From assembly GCA_017436675.1 (NCBI GenBank), contig JAFSCS010000018.1:1-52282 (forward strand): a stretch of 52,282 nucleotides of DNA. Reading direction: 5' to 3'. Made by a program: the position numbers and the translations under genes. Source of the stretch: Clostridia bacterium. GTDB taxonomy: Bacteria > Bacillota > Clostridia > Oscillospirales > CAG-382. Below, one piece after another: positions 1-8,654 of this stretch (its first letter is position 1; the number at the start of each line of letters is the position of its first letter). The notes beneath the pieces are model-generated. The model was not told where the DNA came from. It did no database searches and worked only from the letters and a program-made list of their open reading frames with translations.

Positions 1-79
1 CCCGAACACGGAAGTTAAGCTCATCTGTGCAGACGATACTTAGTGGGAAGCCGCTTGGTAAAATATGTCGATGCTGACA
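1..79 (+). rRNA. rrf: 5S ribosomal RNA, 3' part
   Basis: The window opens inside a 5S rRNA. The first bases match the highly conserved 5S core (CCCGAACACGGAAGTTAAGC), and the GGTAAAATATGTCGATGC stretch near position 57 fits the 3' side. The 5' third lies outside the window. The exact 3' end is estimated from where the closing helix should stop. The gene is followed by tRNA-Asn in the same direction, so this is the tail of an rRNA operon. Confidence 0.88.
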
Positions 80-132
80 CTCTGTAAAGCAGAGAATTGA
101 GTTTGAAATCTCAATTCAAAAAAATTCAAAAT

Positions 133-209
133 GCCTCTTTAGCTCAGTCGGTTAGAGCATCTGACTGTTAATCAGGGGGTCTTAGGTTCAAGTCCTAAAA
201 GAGGCGCCA
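133..209 (+). tRNA. tRNA-Asn (anticodon GTT)
   Basis: A full cloverleaf can be drawn: acceptor strands GCCTCTT and AAGAGGC, a D-arm (GCTC/GAGC), an anticodon stem TCTGA/TCAGG around CTGTTAA with anticodon GTT at 167-169, and a T-arm TTAGG/CCTAA with TTCAAGT. CCA is encoded at 207-209. The gene sits about 50 bp after the 5S rRNA and directly before a strong terminator, so it is probably the last gene of the rRNA operon. Confidence 0.96.
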
Positions 210-211
210 AG

Positions 212-241
212 AAAAAAGCAAGTCGAGAGACTTGCTTTTTT
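212..241 (+). terminator. Rho-independent terminator of the rRNA/tRNA operon
   Basis: A 13-bp stem (AAAAAAGCAAGTC with GACTTGCTTTTTT) with a GAGA tetraloop ends in a T-run. It begins three bases after the tRNA CCA end. Confidence 0.93.
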
Positions 242-245
242 CTAT

Positions 246-420
246 CCAATCCGAAGGATTGGTATGGAATCACCCGCAGGGTGTATGTAATCCGTCGCAA
301 AGCGACGGCATGGCATCACGCGTCAGCGTGTATTTCTCCTTCGGATTGATTAAATTCAACACTTCGTGTTGATTCCATACCGCAGACAAGCTGCGGATTT
401 CATCCACGCCTATCGGCGTG
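246..420. repeat. Array of seven perfect short hairpins with conserved linkers
   Basis: Seven perfect hairpins lie at 246-262, 271-283, 292-308, 317-330, 357-371, 380-396 and 405-420. All stem sequences differ but stems are 5-7 bp with 3-5 nt loops. The linkers are about 8 nt and related. On the left they read tatggaat, tatgtaat, catggcat; on the right they appear reverse-complemented (attccata, atttcat). A smaller stem near 337-345 marks the switch, and 337-348 is also complementary to 248-259. No gene is seen between 210 and 603. Similar clusters of small palindromes occur between genes in some Clostridia (recollection, not checked). The role is unknown. Confidence 0.75.
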
Positions 421-441
421 ATTATATAGAGAGTTATGTTG

Positions 442-545
442 AAGTCCTTGAATTTCAAGGGCTTTTCGTGTTTTTAGGGGTAAAAAACAACCACCTTTCA
501 CCATTGCACCTTTTCCCCGACCTTCTGGTCTTGAACCTGAGACTT
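442..545. repeat. Left copy of a direct repeat flanking the helicase gene
   Basis: The first 35 bases (442-476) recur at 3330-3364 with one mismatch. They contain a perfect palindrome, CCTTGAA-T-TTCAAGG. Weaker similarity extends to a shared TTGAACCTGA (near 531-540 here and 3410-3419 in the other copy), so the repeat unit may be about 100 bp. The pair brackets the helicase gene. Confidence 0.6.
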
Positions 546-551
546 TTGCTG

Positions 552-580
552 TTGAATGTTTAAGATTTTTATGATATAAT
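552..580 (+). promoter_or_regulatory. Promoter of the helicase gene
   Basis: TTGAAT (552-557), a 17-bp spacer, then TATAAT (575-580). The predicted start of transcription lies a few bases before the GGAGGG ribosome site at 591-596, so the 5' leader is very short. Confidence 0.75.
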
Positions 581-603
581 ATATTTGACAGGAGGGATAT
601 GGG

Positions 604-3231
604 ATGAATGGTTTTAAAAATGTAAACTTCAAAGGAAAATTCAGAGACTATCAGCAACGCGTACTTGATAATGCTAATAAATATTTAAAAGATGGAAAAA
701 TTAATATCGTTGCAGCACCGGGTAGCGGAAAAACCGTCCTTGGTCTTGAGTTGATTCGTCGTTTGGCTTCACCTTGTATCATTTTATCCCCCACAACAGC
801 AATTCGTCAGCAGTGGGGAGAAAGATTTAAGGATCTGTTTCTTGATAATGCAGAGGATTTCCCAGCACTCTTTTCGAATGACCTACATAATATCAAGCTT
901 ATAAATTCGATAACGTATCAAGCACTATATACCGCGGTTGATAAGATTTCTACTACTGAGGATGTAGATATTGATTGTTCGGATGTTGACATCTTTGCCA
1001 CTATGAGAGAATTCGGAATAAAAACCGTATGTCTTGATGAGGCTCATCATCTCAAAAACGAGTGGCAGAAAGCACTTGAAAAATTCATTTCCGCGCTCGA
1101 TAAGGATGTAAAGATCATTTCTCTTACGGCTACCCCTCCGTATGATTCGGAGGGTTCGGAATGGAGCAGATATATGAGCATCTGCGGTGAAATTGATGAA
1201 GAGATTTTCGTTCCCGAGCTCGTTGGTCAAAACACTTTGTGCCCGCATCAGGACTATGTGTACTTCAATTATCCGACAGAATCAGAAATTGAGAGCTTTC
1301 GCACGCATAAGAAACGTGCATTGCTTGCTGTTGAAGAGCTCGGAAAGCTTGATCTGTTTTCAGGGGTATGCCAATCCTTAAATGCCGAGCAAGACTATGA
1401 GGTGCTGTTTACTGATGCTAAGCAGTACATAGCTCTTGTTACCTTGCTGAAATATTATGGCTTTGAAATCAATAAAAAACTGATCCGTGAGTTGACTGCA
1501 AAAAGAGGTCTTCCGTTCTTCAAAATGCAGTACGCCGAAACGGCAATACAGTTCCTTCTTAACGGAGAGTTAATTACTGAAGAACAGAAAGTGGAGATCG
1601 TTGCTGTCTTAAAGAATCATTCTGTTTATGAAAAGAAGAAGGTTACGCTTGATCTGAATGAACGTTTGAAACGAACTTTGATTTCTTCTGTAGGAAAGCT
1701 CGAGAGCATCAAACGCATAGCAGATAATGAAGTTTCGGCAATGGGCGAACGCCTTAGAATGCTTATCCTGACTGATTATATCAAGAAAGAGAATCTTGCC
1801 AAGATTGCTTCTGCAGAAGAATTCAATTCAGTCAATATTGTTAGCATTTTTGAAACAATTCGTCGCGCCAATCTTAATGTGAATATCGGAGTTCTTTCGG
1901 GATCTCTTGTTGTTCTTCCCAAAGCAATTGATCTTTCTGATGTTAAGCATAAAAAAGAAGACATAGCGAACACGGACTATTGTACAGTGGAATTTGCAGG
2001 TGCGCTCCATCGAGGCGTTGATTACGTTGGAAAGCTGTTCGAGGAAGGCAAAATCCAAATTCTTATCGGAACAAAATCGCTTCTCGGCGAAGGATGGGAT
2101 TCTCCTTGCATCAATTCGCTTATTTTGGCAAGCTTTGTCGGCAGCTTTGTTCTGTCCAATCAAATGCGTGGTCGAGCGATTCGCATAGACAAAAACGATC
2201 CTGAAAAATCAGCAAATATATGGCATCTCGTAACAGTTGAGCCCGAGTATTTATTCAAAGACAAAGCAACCGAACGGATTTCCGCTTACATCAAGGAAGA
2301 TTACAAAGAGCTTCATTCTTACGACTACGACATATTAAAACGTCGTTTTGATTCCTTCATGGGGCCTAATTATACAACGGGAACTATTGAGAGCGGAATT
2401 GAGCGAATTACCTTGATCAAGCCGCCTTATGATAAAAACGGCATCAAACGAATTAACGAGGAAATGCTAAAGCTGTCATCAAAACGCAGCGAAGTGAAAA
2501 ACAAGTGGCGCGGAGAAGTGGCAGACGGAAGCTTTGCGGTCGGTGTAGAAACCGAAATTCCCAAGGAAGCAAGAATTCCTGTGTTTACATTTTGGAATTT
2601 CGCCTTGAATTCAATTATTTTTGCGACAGAAATATCATTACTGCAACCGCTAATGAGATTGATGGTAAATAATAATCTCCCTTTGTCTTTGGGAACTCTT
2701 GCGGTGATGATCGGATTGTTTGTTGTTTTGTACCACGGCGTAAAGAAGATGGTGTTGCATTCCAACCCTGCCCACTCCATAAAAACATTGGGTATTGCAG
2801 TTTATAAAACGTTATGCGAATGTGATCTGATATCGCCGTCGGCAAAGGTTGAAACAACCGCGTACAAGCAGATCTATGTTGTCGCATTGCACTTGCGCAA
2901 TGCATCAATTCACGATCAGAATATTTTCAATACAGCTATGACAGAAATGCTTTCGCCTATTGAAAATCCTCGTTATATCTTGATTTCCAAAAACATATTC
3001 AAACGTTATAACTATGAGCTTTCTTTTGCTTGCCCTTCGATCATAGGTAAAAAGAAAGAATATGTAGAGGTGTTAGCTGAGAAATTGAAAGCCACAACCG
3101 GTAACTTTGAGCCTGTTTATACACATCGAGAGGACGGCAGACGACTGATCTTGAAATGCAGAAAACGTTCTTATATCACTTTCAATGAGAAAGCTATGGG
3201 AAAGAAATATAAGGTTTCTCATTGGAATTAA
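604..3231 (+). CDS. DEAD/DEAH-type superfamily 2 helicase with C-terminal membrane segments
   Basis: An 875-residue protein with SF2 helicase motifs in order: FRDYQQR (13-19), Walker A APGSGKT (38-44), DEAH (145-148), TATPP (175-179), and in the second RecA lobe GEGWDSP followed by QMRGRAIR (about 520-527). These predict an ATP-driven nucleic-acid translocase. A long stretch of about 300 residues separates the two lobes. Unusually, residues about 660-720 contain two hydrophobic segments (one reads GTLAVMIGLFVVLYHGV), followed by a soluble tail of about 150 residues. The start is fixed by GGAGGG eight bases upstream. The gene stands alone with its own promoter and terminator, next to tRNA-Asn and inside a direct repeat, as expected for an acquired cassette. 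The substrate is unknown; a defence role is possible but unproven. Confidence 0.85.
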   Translation: MNGFKNVNFKGKFRDYQQRVLDNANKYLKDGKINIVAAPGSGKTVLGLELIRRLASPCIILSPTTAIRQQWGERFKDLFLDNAEDFPALFSNDLHNIKLINSITYQALYTAVDKISTTEDVDIDCSDVDIFATMREFGIKTVCLDEAHHLKNEWQKALEKFISALDKDVKIISLTATPPYDSEGSEWSRYMSICGEIDEEIFVPELVGQNTLCPHQDYVYFNYPTESEIESFRTHKKRALLAVEELGKLDLFSGVCQSLNAEQDYEVLFTDAKQYIALVTLLKYYGFEINKKLIRELTAKRGLPFFKMQYAETAIQFLLNGELITEEQKVEIVAVLKNHSVYEKKKVTLDLNERLKRTLISSVGKLESIKRIADNEVSAMGERLRMLILTDYIKKENLAKIASAEEFNSVNIVSIFETIRRANLNVNIGVLSGSLVVLPKAIDLSDVKHKKEDIANTDYCTVEFAGALHRGVDYVGKLFEEGKIQILIGTKSLLGEGWDSPCINSLILASFVGSFVLSNQMRGRAIRIDKNDPEKSANIWHLVTVEPEYLFKDKATERISAYIKEDYKELHSYDYDILKRRFDSFMGPNYTTGTIESGIERITLIKPPYDKNGIKRINEEMLKLSSKRSEVKNKWRGEVADGSFAVGVETEIPKEARIPVFTFWNFALNSIIFATEISLLQPLMRLMVNNNLPLSLGTLAVMIGLFVVLYHGVKKMVLHSNPAHSIKTLGIAVYKTLCECDLISPSAKVETTAYKQIYVVALHLRNASIHDQNIFNTAMTEMLSPIENPRYILISKNIFKRYNYELSFACPSIIGKKKEYVEVLAEKLKATTGNFEPVYTHREDGRRLILKCRKRSYITFNEKAMGKKYKVSHWN

Positions 3232-3260
3232 AGGTTCAAAATTGTTGTAGAAACCCAAAT

Positions 3261-3291
3261 AAATCCAAGCCAATCGGCTTGGATTTTTTCG
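3261..3291 (+). terminator. Terminator after the helicase gene
   Basis: AAATCCAAGCC and GGCTTGGATTTTTT form an 11-bp stem with an AATC loop and a T-run. Confidence 0.92.
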
Positions 3292-3329
3292 TTTATTCAT
3301 TTGATATTAATAACGCTAGACAATAATAA

Positions 3330-3425
3330 AAGTCCTTGAATTTCAAGGGCTTATCGTGTTTTTATGTCTAAAAAAGCAGTTTTTACAATTCTCTCTTTCC
3401 ATAAACCTTTGAACCTGAACTTCTA
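3330..3425. repeat. Right copy of the direct repeat flanking the helicase gene
   Basis: 3330-3364 matches 442-476 with one mismatch, and TTGAACCTGA recurs near 3410. It lies in the 390-bp gap between the helicase and the glycosidase. That gap otherwise holds a terminator, a promoter at 3439-3467 and a leader of about 150 bases with no recognised element. Confidence 0.6.
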
Positions 3426-3438
3426 AATAAGATAAATA

Positions 3439-3467
3439 TTGATAAAATACTATTTGTATGTTATAAT
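3439..3467 (+). promoter_or_regulatory. Promoter upstream of the GHL6 gene
   Basis: TTGATA (3439-3444), 17-bp spacer, TATAAT (3462-3467). The leader to the start codon is about 150 bases. Confidence 0.65.
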
Positions 3468-3622
3468 ATGATTAAATAGTCATATCAAAAAGAACGTGAA
3501 TATTTATTGTTCTTTTCGATGCATACGTATTTAGTTGATGGTTTGTACAGCTAATAGTTTTATCGAGTATAGTTGATGAAATATAAACCTAAATGTTTTT
3601 TTATTATTGAAAGGATTTTATT

Positions 3623-5608
3623 ATGAACATAAATAACAAATTTGCAACACGTCAGACGCATTTGGATTTTCATACATCCCCCGATATTGCGGCTGTTGGA
3701 TCAAGATTTTCAAAAGAAAATTTTCAGCGAGCTCTAAAGCTTGGAAATATTGATAGTATAACTGTTTTTGCAAAATGTCATCACGGGTATTGCTATTATC
3801 CAACCAAAATCGGATATCAGCACCCTGGGCTGGATTTTGATTTGACAGGTGCTATGATAGATGCAGCTCATGAGATTGGGGTACGAGCACCTATATACAT
3901 AACTGCAGGCTGGTCGCACAACGATGCGATAACTCACCTTGGATGGAGATCTGTAAATAAGGACGGAAAATTTATTTTGAACGGAGCCGTTGACGATCAC
4001 AGTGCGCCTGATGCACCAAAGGGTGAATGCTCATGGCATATGCTTTGCTTAAATGACGGCGGTGAATATGCTGATCATATCTATGCGATAACAGAGGAGG
4101 TATGCCAAAGATATTCTGTTGTAGACGGTCTCTTTTTTGATATTTGTATTGTTAACGATGCTTGTTATTGCGAGAGCTGTAAGCGTGGTATGCGAGATAT
4201 GGGTATAGATATCGAAAATGATAACGAGGTAAAAAAATATTTTGTTATAAAGCGTCGAGCTTTTATGGAAAAGTGCTCCGAAATATTAAAAAAATATCAC
4301 CCTGACGCAACAATATTCTTCAATAGCGGCGGCGCAGACCCATATAAACCCGAGTATCATGCCGTACAGTCTCATTATGAGATGGAGGATCTTCCTACTT
4401 GTGAAGGCGGTTACGATAAATTGCCTGTAAGTGCTAAGTTTTTTGCGAATAAGAATAAAGCGTATTTAGGCTTGACAGGTAAATTTCATCTTGCATGGGG
4501 CGAGTTTGGCGGATTTAAAACAAAAGAAGCATTGAAATATGAGGCGTGTCAGATGGCGCTTTACGGCGCAGGTATGTCTATTGGCGATCATATGCATCCG
4601 GATGGAGAGATGGAAATGCAGACCTATGAGAACATAGGATATGCGTACGATTATCTCGAAAAGATCGCGCCATTCTGTTACGGCGGCGAGCCTGTTGTAA
4701 ATATCGGTCTTTATTGCTCTTCAAGAGCAGAGGTTAACGAGGGCGTTTCAAAAATTTTGCTTCAGCATCAAATTGATTTCGGAATCATTTCAGAGAATAA
4801 TTTTTCTGATTTTGATACTGTAATCATTCCTGAATATTCTCATCTTGACGACATAGCTTTGGAATCATTAAAAGGTTATCTTTGTAATGGTGGAAAACTG
4901 CTTGCCGTGGGAGATTCTCTTGTTGTTGACGGAAAATTTGCAATAGATATGGGACTCGAGTTTATCGGAGAAGCGGAATACGATTGCGACTATATTTAGT
5001 CCGACGGAAAACATTGTAACGTTCCAAATGCGCCAATGCTATGTAATCTTCCGGGCTTTAGAACCAAGGCGGTCGGTGCGACAGTTTTTGCCGATTTTAT
5101 CACACCATATTTTAGCCGCACCTACGGTAAGTTCTGCGGTCATAGAAATACGCCCCATAACAAGAATAGCGATACATACCCTGCTATTGCAAAATTCGGC
5201 AACGTGGTATATCTGTCGCACCCCCTTGCTTCCGAATACCATAGGATCGGTTCGCTTTATCATAGAGAATACTTTATAAATGCGCTAAGACTGGTATATT
5301 CAGGAGGTGCATATGAGATCAAGGGACTTGGCTCTCAGGGTAGAGTGACCATGATCCATCAGCCTGATAAATCAAGATACTGTTTGAATATGACCTACGC
5401 TATTCCCGTAAAACGCGGTCTTGCAGAGGTAATTGAGGATATAATGCCGGTGTACAATATTAAGGTAAACGTTAAGCTTAAAGAGCATATCAAACGTGTA
5501 TATATTGGTATTTCCGAGGAGGAGTTAAAAATCGAACCGAACGGCAACGAGATAAGCTTTACGATCCCGGAACTTAACTGTCATACAACGGTAGTAATGG
5601 AATATTAA
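3623..5608 (+). pseudogene. GHL6-type glycoside hydrolase with beta-galactosidase trimerisation domain, interrupted by an in-frame TAG
   Basis: The N-terminal half (458 codons to 4999) is a TIM barrel of the hypothetical glycosyl hydrolase 6 type, related to alpha-fucosidase/alpha-amylase folds: an early HTSPDI, then FAKCHHGYCYYP (49-60), then FDICIVNDACYC. A beta-galactosidase trimerisation-like domain begins near residue 355. A TAG at 4997-4999 stops it, but the same frame stays open to 5608 and encodes the expected remainder (TPYFSRTYGKFCGH onward). One base change would restore a protein of about 660 residues. TAG ends other genes here, so readthrough is unlikely. AAAGGA lies before the ATG. 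It is a recent nonsense mutation or a base-call error; if intact the enzyme would cleave glycans, substrate unknown. Confidence 0.8.
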
Positions 5609-5639
5609 AATGTTTGATTTTTAAAATGACGGTGATAAT

Positions 5640-6323
5640 ATGTCTGATTTGAGATATAACAGAGCCTTCAAAAAAGCTTTGTATGGTATTTTCATTTGTA
5701 TTATATTGTTTGGCTCTATAATTGTGTTTTTCATAATATCAAAGCTCCAATATGATCAGCTCGTATCCGATATGAAGCCTATGGATGCAACGATCGTTGA
5801 TATAGATCTTGACGTTCACATCAAAGGCCCCGATGAACAGAAAATATTTATTGAATACGAGGTCAATGGAATTGTTTATAACAGAGAATTAAAAACCGAT
5901 ACAGTGATCTCCTTTGCTGCGGGAAGCGGTGCGCATTATTCGGTTGGAGACAAGATTCCGATTTTTTATGATGCGGAAGATCCAAATATCATCGCCTCGC
6001 CTCGATCTATGAGCGTAGGTTGGTTTTGGTTGGTTTTTGCATCTTTTTTCCTGACCGTCGTTTTGGTTTCATTATGGTGGATCCTAAAGTCGCGTCGCAG
6101 ATTTTTAGTTACTCAAGAAGAATACGACAAAGAGGGCGAAGAACTTAAAAAAAGCAAATCAGCAGAGAAAAAGCAAAAGAAACAGGCTAAATTGGAAAGA
6201 AAAAACAAACATCCGAAGATGAGAAAAATGATCCGCATAATAATGATCGTTCTCGGGTGCTTGATAGGTGCATTTGTTCTTTTTCTTTTGTTTGGGTCGT
6301 TATTAATAGCGCTTGGATATTAA
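5640..6323 (+). CDS. DUF3592-type membrane protein
   Basis: A 227-residue protein with membrane segments near 13-34, 125-148 and 200-225. Between the first two lies an extracytoplasmic beta domain (about 40-120) containing VDIDLDVHIKG, YEVNGIVYNRE and the typical GDKIPIFYDAEDP, the signature of DUF3592 proteins. A lysine-rich cytoplasmic stretch (about 155-195) separates segments two and three. The molecular role of the family is unknown. It starts 31 bases after the glycosidase stop with a modest GGTGA site, so it could be read from the same transcript. Confidence 0.75.
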   Translation: MSDLRYNRAFKKALYGIFICIILFGSIIVFFIISKLQYDQLVSDMKPMDATIVDIDLDVHIKGPDEQKIFIEYEVNGIVYNRELKTDTVISFAAGSGAHYSVGDKIPIFYDAEDPNIIASPRSMSVGWFWLVFASFFLTVVLVSLWWILKSRRRFLVTQEEYDKEGEELKKSKSAEKKQKKQAKLERKNKHPKMRKMIRIIMIVLGCLIGAFVLFLLFGSLLIALGY

Positions 6324-6353
6324 TAGCATATATCTAATGAAAGGATTAAAACG

Positions 6354-7199
6354 ATGTATAAACAAAAAATCGGAATATCAGTCGGAAAAAGCACCGACCA
6401 ACCGAACGAAAAACTTCTCAAAATAATAAAAACAGTAGGCTTTGATGCAATATCTCCCGTTTGGAGCTCAAACGAGGCTTTGAAAGAGCTAGTCTCTGTA
6501 GCCGAGAATGTCGGATTAGAGCTCCAATCGATCCACGCCCCGTTTGCGCGTGCCGCAGATCTGTGGAGCAACGATGAAAACGTCTCTCTTCCTGCAAAAA
6601 CAGAGCTCCTGTCGGTCGTGGACGATTGTGCGAAATATAATATCCCCGTCGTTGTAGTACATGCTTGGATAGGCTTTGACTACCAATTTGATGCGAATAG
6701 CCTGAATTATAATAGTTTTGATGAGCTCGTCAAATATGCCGAGCTTAATAACGTAAAGATCGCTTTTGAAAATACAGAGGGCATCGAATACCTTCGAGCA
6801 TTAATGACGCATTTTAAAGATAATGATACAGTAGGCTTTTGTTGGGATTCGGGCCACGAAATGTGCTATAATTTTTCGGAAGATCTCCTCGGCGAGTTTG
6901 GGGAGTGCCTTATTATGACTCATCTCAACGACAATCTCGGAATAAGCCGATTTGATGGAACGATACATTGGACCGATGATCTCCACCTGCTCCCGTTCGA
7001 CGGCATCGCTGATTGGGATGATAATGTTCGTCGGCTGAAGAGATCTCGCCCGCTATCGATTTTGAATTTTGAATTAAGTGTCACCTCAAAGCCGAACCGC
7101 CACGAAAACGACGCCTATGAAAAAATGACACCAACAGAATACTTTACAGAAGTATATAAACGAGCTTGTAGGATAGCGTATAAGTATTCAAACCTATAA
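6354..7199 (+). CDS. Sugar phosphate isomerase/epimerase family protein (AP endonuclease 2 fold)
   Basis: A 281-residue TIM barrel of the xylose isomerase-like superfamily. Metal-site motifs can be seen: HAPF near residue 62, VVHAW near 101, AFENTEG near 140, CWDSGHEMCY near 163 and MTHLNDN near 189. Proteins of this type isomerise or epimerise sugars or act on related polyols; the substrate cannot be read from the sequence. AAAGGA precedes the ATG by seven bases. It is the last gene before a shared terminator and may belong with the glycosidase and DUF3592 genes upstream. Confidence 0.8.
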   Translation: MYKQKIGISVGKSTDQPNEKLLKIIKTVGFDAISPVWSSNEALKELVSVAENVGLELQSIHAPFARAADLWSNDENVSLPAKTELLSVVDDCAKYNIPVVVVHAWIGFDYQFDANSLNYNSFDELVKYAELNNVKIAFENTEGIEYLRALMTHFKDNDTVGFCWDSGHEMCYNFSEDLLGEFGECLIMTHLNDNLGISRFDGTIHWTDDLHLLPFDGIADWDDNVRRLKRSRPLSILNFELSVTSKPNRHENDAYEKMTPTEYFTEVYKRACRIAYKYSNL

Positions 7200-7204
7200 T
7201 ACGA

Positions 7205-7238
7205 TAAAAAAAGCATTTGCGAAGGCAAATGCTTTTTT
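7205..7238. terminator. Bidirectional terminator between converging genes
   Basis: GCATTTGC-GAAG-GCAAATGC is flanked by an A-run and a T-run, so it can stop transcripts from both the isomerase (plus) and the regulator gene (minus). Confidence 0.9.
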
Positions 7239-7240
7239 AA

Positions 7241-8425
7241 TTATTTCCGAGCCATCACTTTAGCTTTGGCGAGATATTCAGCGTAACGTTCATCCTCGCG
7301 TACATTGTCAAACCAAGGCCATTTTGTCATCGCATTGAGAATGTCATCAGACCTTTGCCAAAACAGCCAAAGATATGGAGACCAAACAGTTTTTCCGTCT
7401 TCAAAGCGAATGTAACACATAAAGTTTTCATTTTCTTTGTTGATCGTTGCATTCCCAAATGCACCTTCATTTCCAACGTTCATCCATGAACCGCCATCTA
7501 TTAGATTCCAACGCTCATACCGTGAGAATGCTTTCTCCAATAACGAGAACCCTTCGTCAAGCTTGTTGCAGCCGATCATCGCTCCCGCGGCTTTCAAAGT
7601 GAATTCAGCATAGCAACCGCACCAAGCGTCGGGAACACCGTTTTCTTCGTCGCAAAGTGGATCAAAATGCTCCAATAGTGATAGTTTGTGTATCTCCCAA
7701 GCAGCAGTACGCTCCGGCTCGGAGAAATTTTCAATCCAGACTTGCTTTTCGGGATTTCCGTAATAATTCATACAATGCCGTCCCAAATACTGCATAAAGA
7801 TCAACAGATCCGTGGCGTTGCGTTCGCGCCTGAACTCGTCAAATCTGCCTTGCAAAACGAATCTTTCTTCCCTCAGCTCACCAATAGCAATTGCCTCTTG
7901 CCAATTGAGTTCACTTTGGCCGATCAAGTCCTCTAACTTGTCATCGGTCGCGACAAAGCACATACGGTGTATAGACCATCGACGGTATTGCTCATCCGTG
8001 CATTCGGACATGATTTTTTGGTGAAGCTCCTTTAATAGCTCAATATTATCGGAAATTGTCTCCATATTATCAACGATCAAGTCGCCGAGATAATGTATGA
8101 GCTCAAAATTGTTAGGATATTTTTGATACATTTCCTTTGCAAACCCAAGCTTCTCCGATTTTGAGTATTGATTGCTGTTATATTTTCTACCAAAAGCGAT
8201 CATATCCTCATCCATCGTTGCCTCGTCGTTACCAATGAGCTCGTCAACGGTTATCTTGAAAAAATTCGCAATACGTGGCAAAAGCGTAATGTCGGGATAC
8301 CCACCGCGTTCCCAATTGGAAACAGCTTGAGGCGAGACCGTCAGCGCATTGGCTAACTCTTCTTGCGTTAGCTTTAGCTTTCTTCTTTCGCGGAGAATAA
8401 CCTCCGCAATTTTCAATTCAGCCAT
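7241..8425 (-). CDS. XRE-family transcriptional regulator with a long C-terminal domain
   Basis: A 394-residue protein. Residues about 5-65 form a Cro/CI-type helix-turn-helix (RERRKLKLTQEELANALTVS, then QAVSNWERGGYPD and the usual VDELIGND end). The remaining 325 residues are helical and rich in Trp and Glu, resembling the TPR-like C-terminal regions that often follow this DNA-binding domain. The start at 8425 is chosen because GGGAGG lies just upstream; an in-frame ATG 33 bases earlier has no ribosome site. The gene is divergent from the nucleoside hydrolase, and the shared spacer holds three palindromes, so autoregulation and control of the neighbour are plausible. Confidence 0.85.
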   Translation of the reverse strand: MAELKIAEVILRERRKLKLTQEELANALTVSPQAVSNWERGGYPDITLLPRIANFFKITVDELIGNDEATMDEDMIAFGRKYNSNQYSKSEKLGFAKEMYQKYPNNFELIHYLGDLIVDNMETISDNIELLKELHQKIMSECTDEQYRRWSIHRMCFVATDDKLEDLIGQSELNWQEAIAIGELREERFVLQGRFDEFRRERNATDLLIFMQYLGRHCMNYYGNPEKQVWIENFSEPERTAAWEIHKLSLLEHFDPLCDEENGVPDAWCGCYAEFTLKAAGAMIGCNKLDEGFSLLEKAFSRYERWNLIDGGSWMNVGNEGAFGNATINKENENFMCYIRFEDGKTVWSPYLWLFWQRSDDILNAMTKWPWFDNVREDERYAEYLAKAKVMARK

Positions 8426-8448
8426 ATTTTCCTCCCAATAATTATTAG

Positions 8449-8460
8449 AGGTGCGCACCT
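8449..8460. promoter_or_regulatory. Perfect 12-bp palindrome, candidate operator
   Basis: AGGTGCGCACCT lies between the predicted -10 element and the ribosome site of the XRE gene, where a bound repressor would block transcription. Confidence 0.5.
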
Positions 8461-8469
8461 TCTGTTATT

Positions 8470-8498
8470 ATGATATCATCCAAAGATTATAAAGTCAA
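8470..8498 (-). promoter_or_regulatory. Promoter of the XRE regulator gene
   Basis: On the minus strand: TTGACT (8498-8493), 17-bp spacer, TATCAT (8475-8470). Confidence 0.6.
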
Positions 8499-8509
8499 CA
8501 ACTGCATTA

Positions 8510-8543
8510 TTGAGTTATCTCAAATAAGGCTTGAATAATTCAA
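8510..8543. promoter_or_regulatory. Two TTGA...TCAA palindromes, candidate operators
   Basis: TTGAGTTATCTCAA (8510-8523) and TTGAATAATTCAA (8531-8543) have matching ends and centres about 20 bp apart (two helical turns). They lie upstream of the divergent promoters of the XRE gene and the nucleoside hydrolase gene. Confidence 0.5.
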
Positions 8544-8596
8544 ACGACACTTGTGTTGCCCCTGACTATAATTATAAATGATGCCCTCACATTCTG

Positions 8597-8625
8597 TTGA
8601 CATCATGAGCTTAATAAAGTATAAT
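8597..8625 (+). promoter_or_regulatory. Promoter of the nucleoside hydrolase gene
   Basis: TTGACA (8597-8602), 17-bp spacer, TATAAT (8620-8625): a full consensus sigma-A promoter. Confidence 0.85.
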
Positions 8626-8654
8626 AACAATAAAAAAAGGAAAATGGTGATGTA

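Noticed and set aside
246..420. CRISPR array
   Set aside because: The repeated parts are variable-stem hairpins with 8-base linkers; there are no identical repeats with spacers of uniform 30-40 base length and no cas genes.
604..3231. Type I or III restriction subunit
   Set aside because: SF2 motifs are shared, but there is no nuclease motif, methyltransferase or specificity gene nearby.
4997..4999. TAG read as an amino acid (recoding)
   Set aside because: TAG is a normal stop of several intact genes here, for example at 18043-18045, 49691-49693 and 51242-51244.
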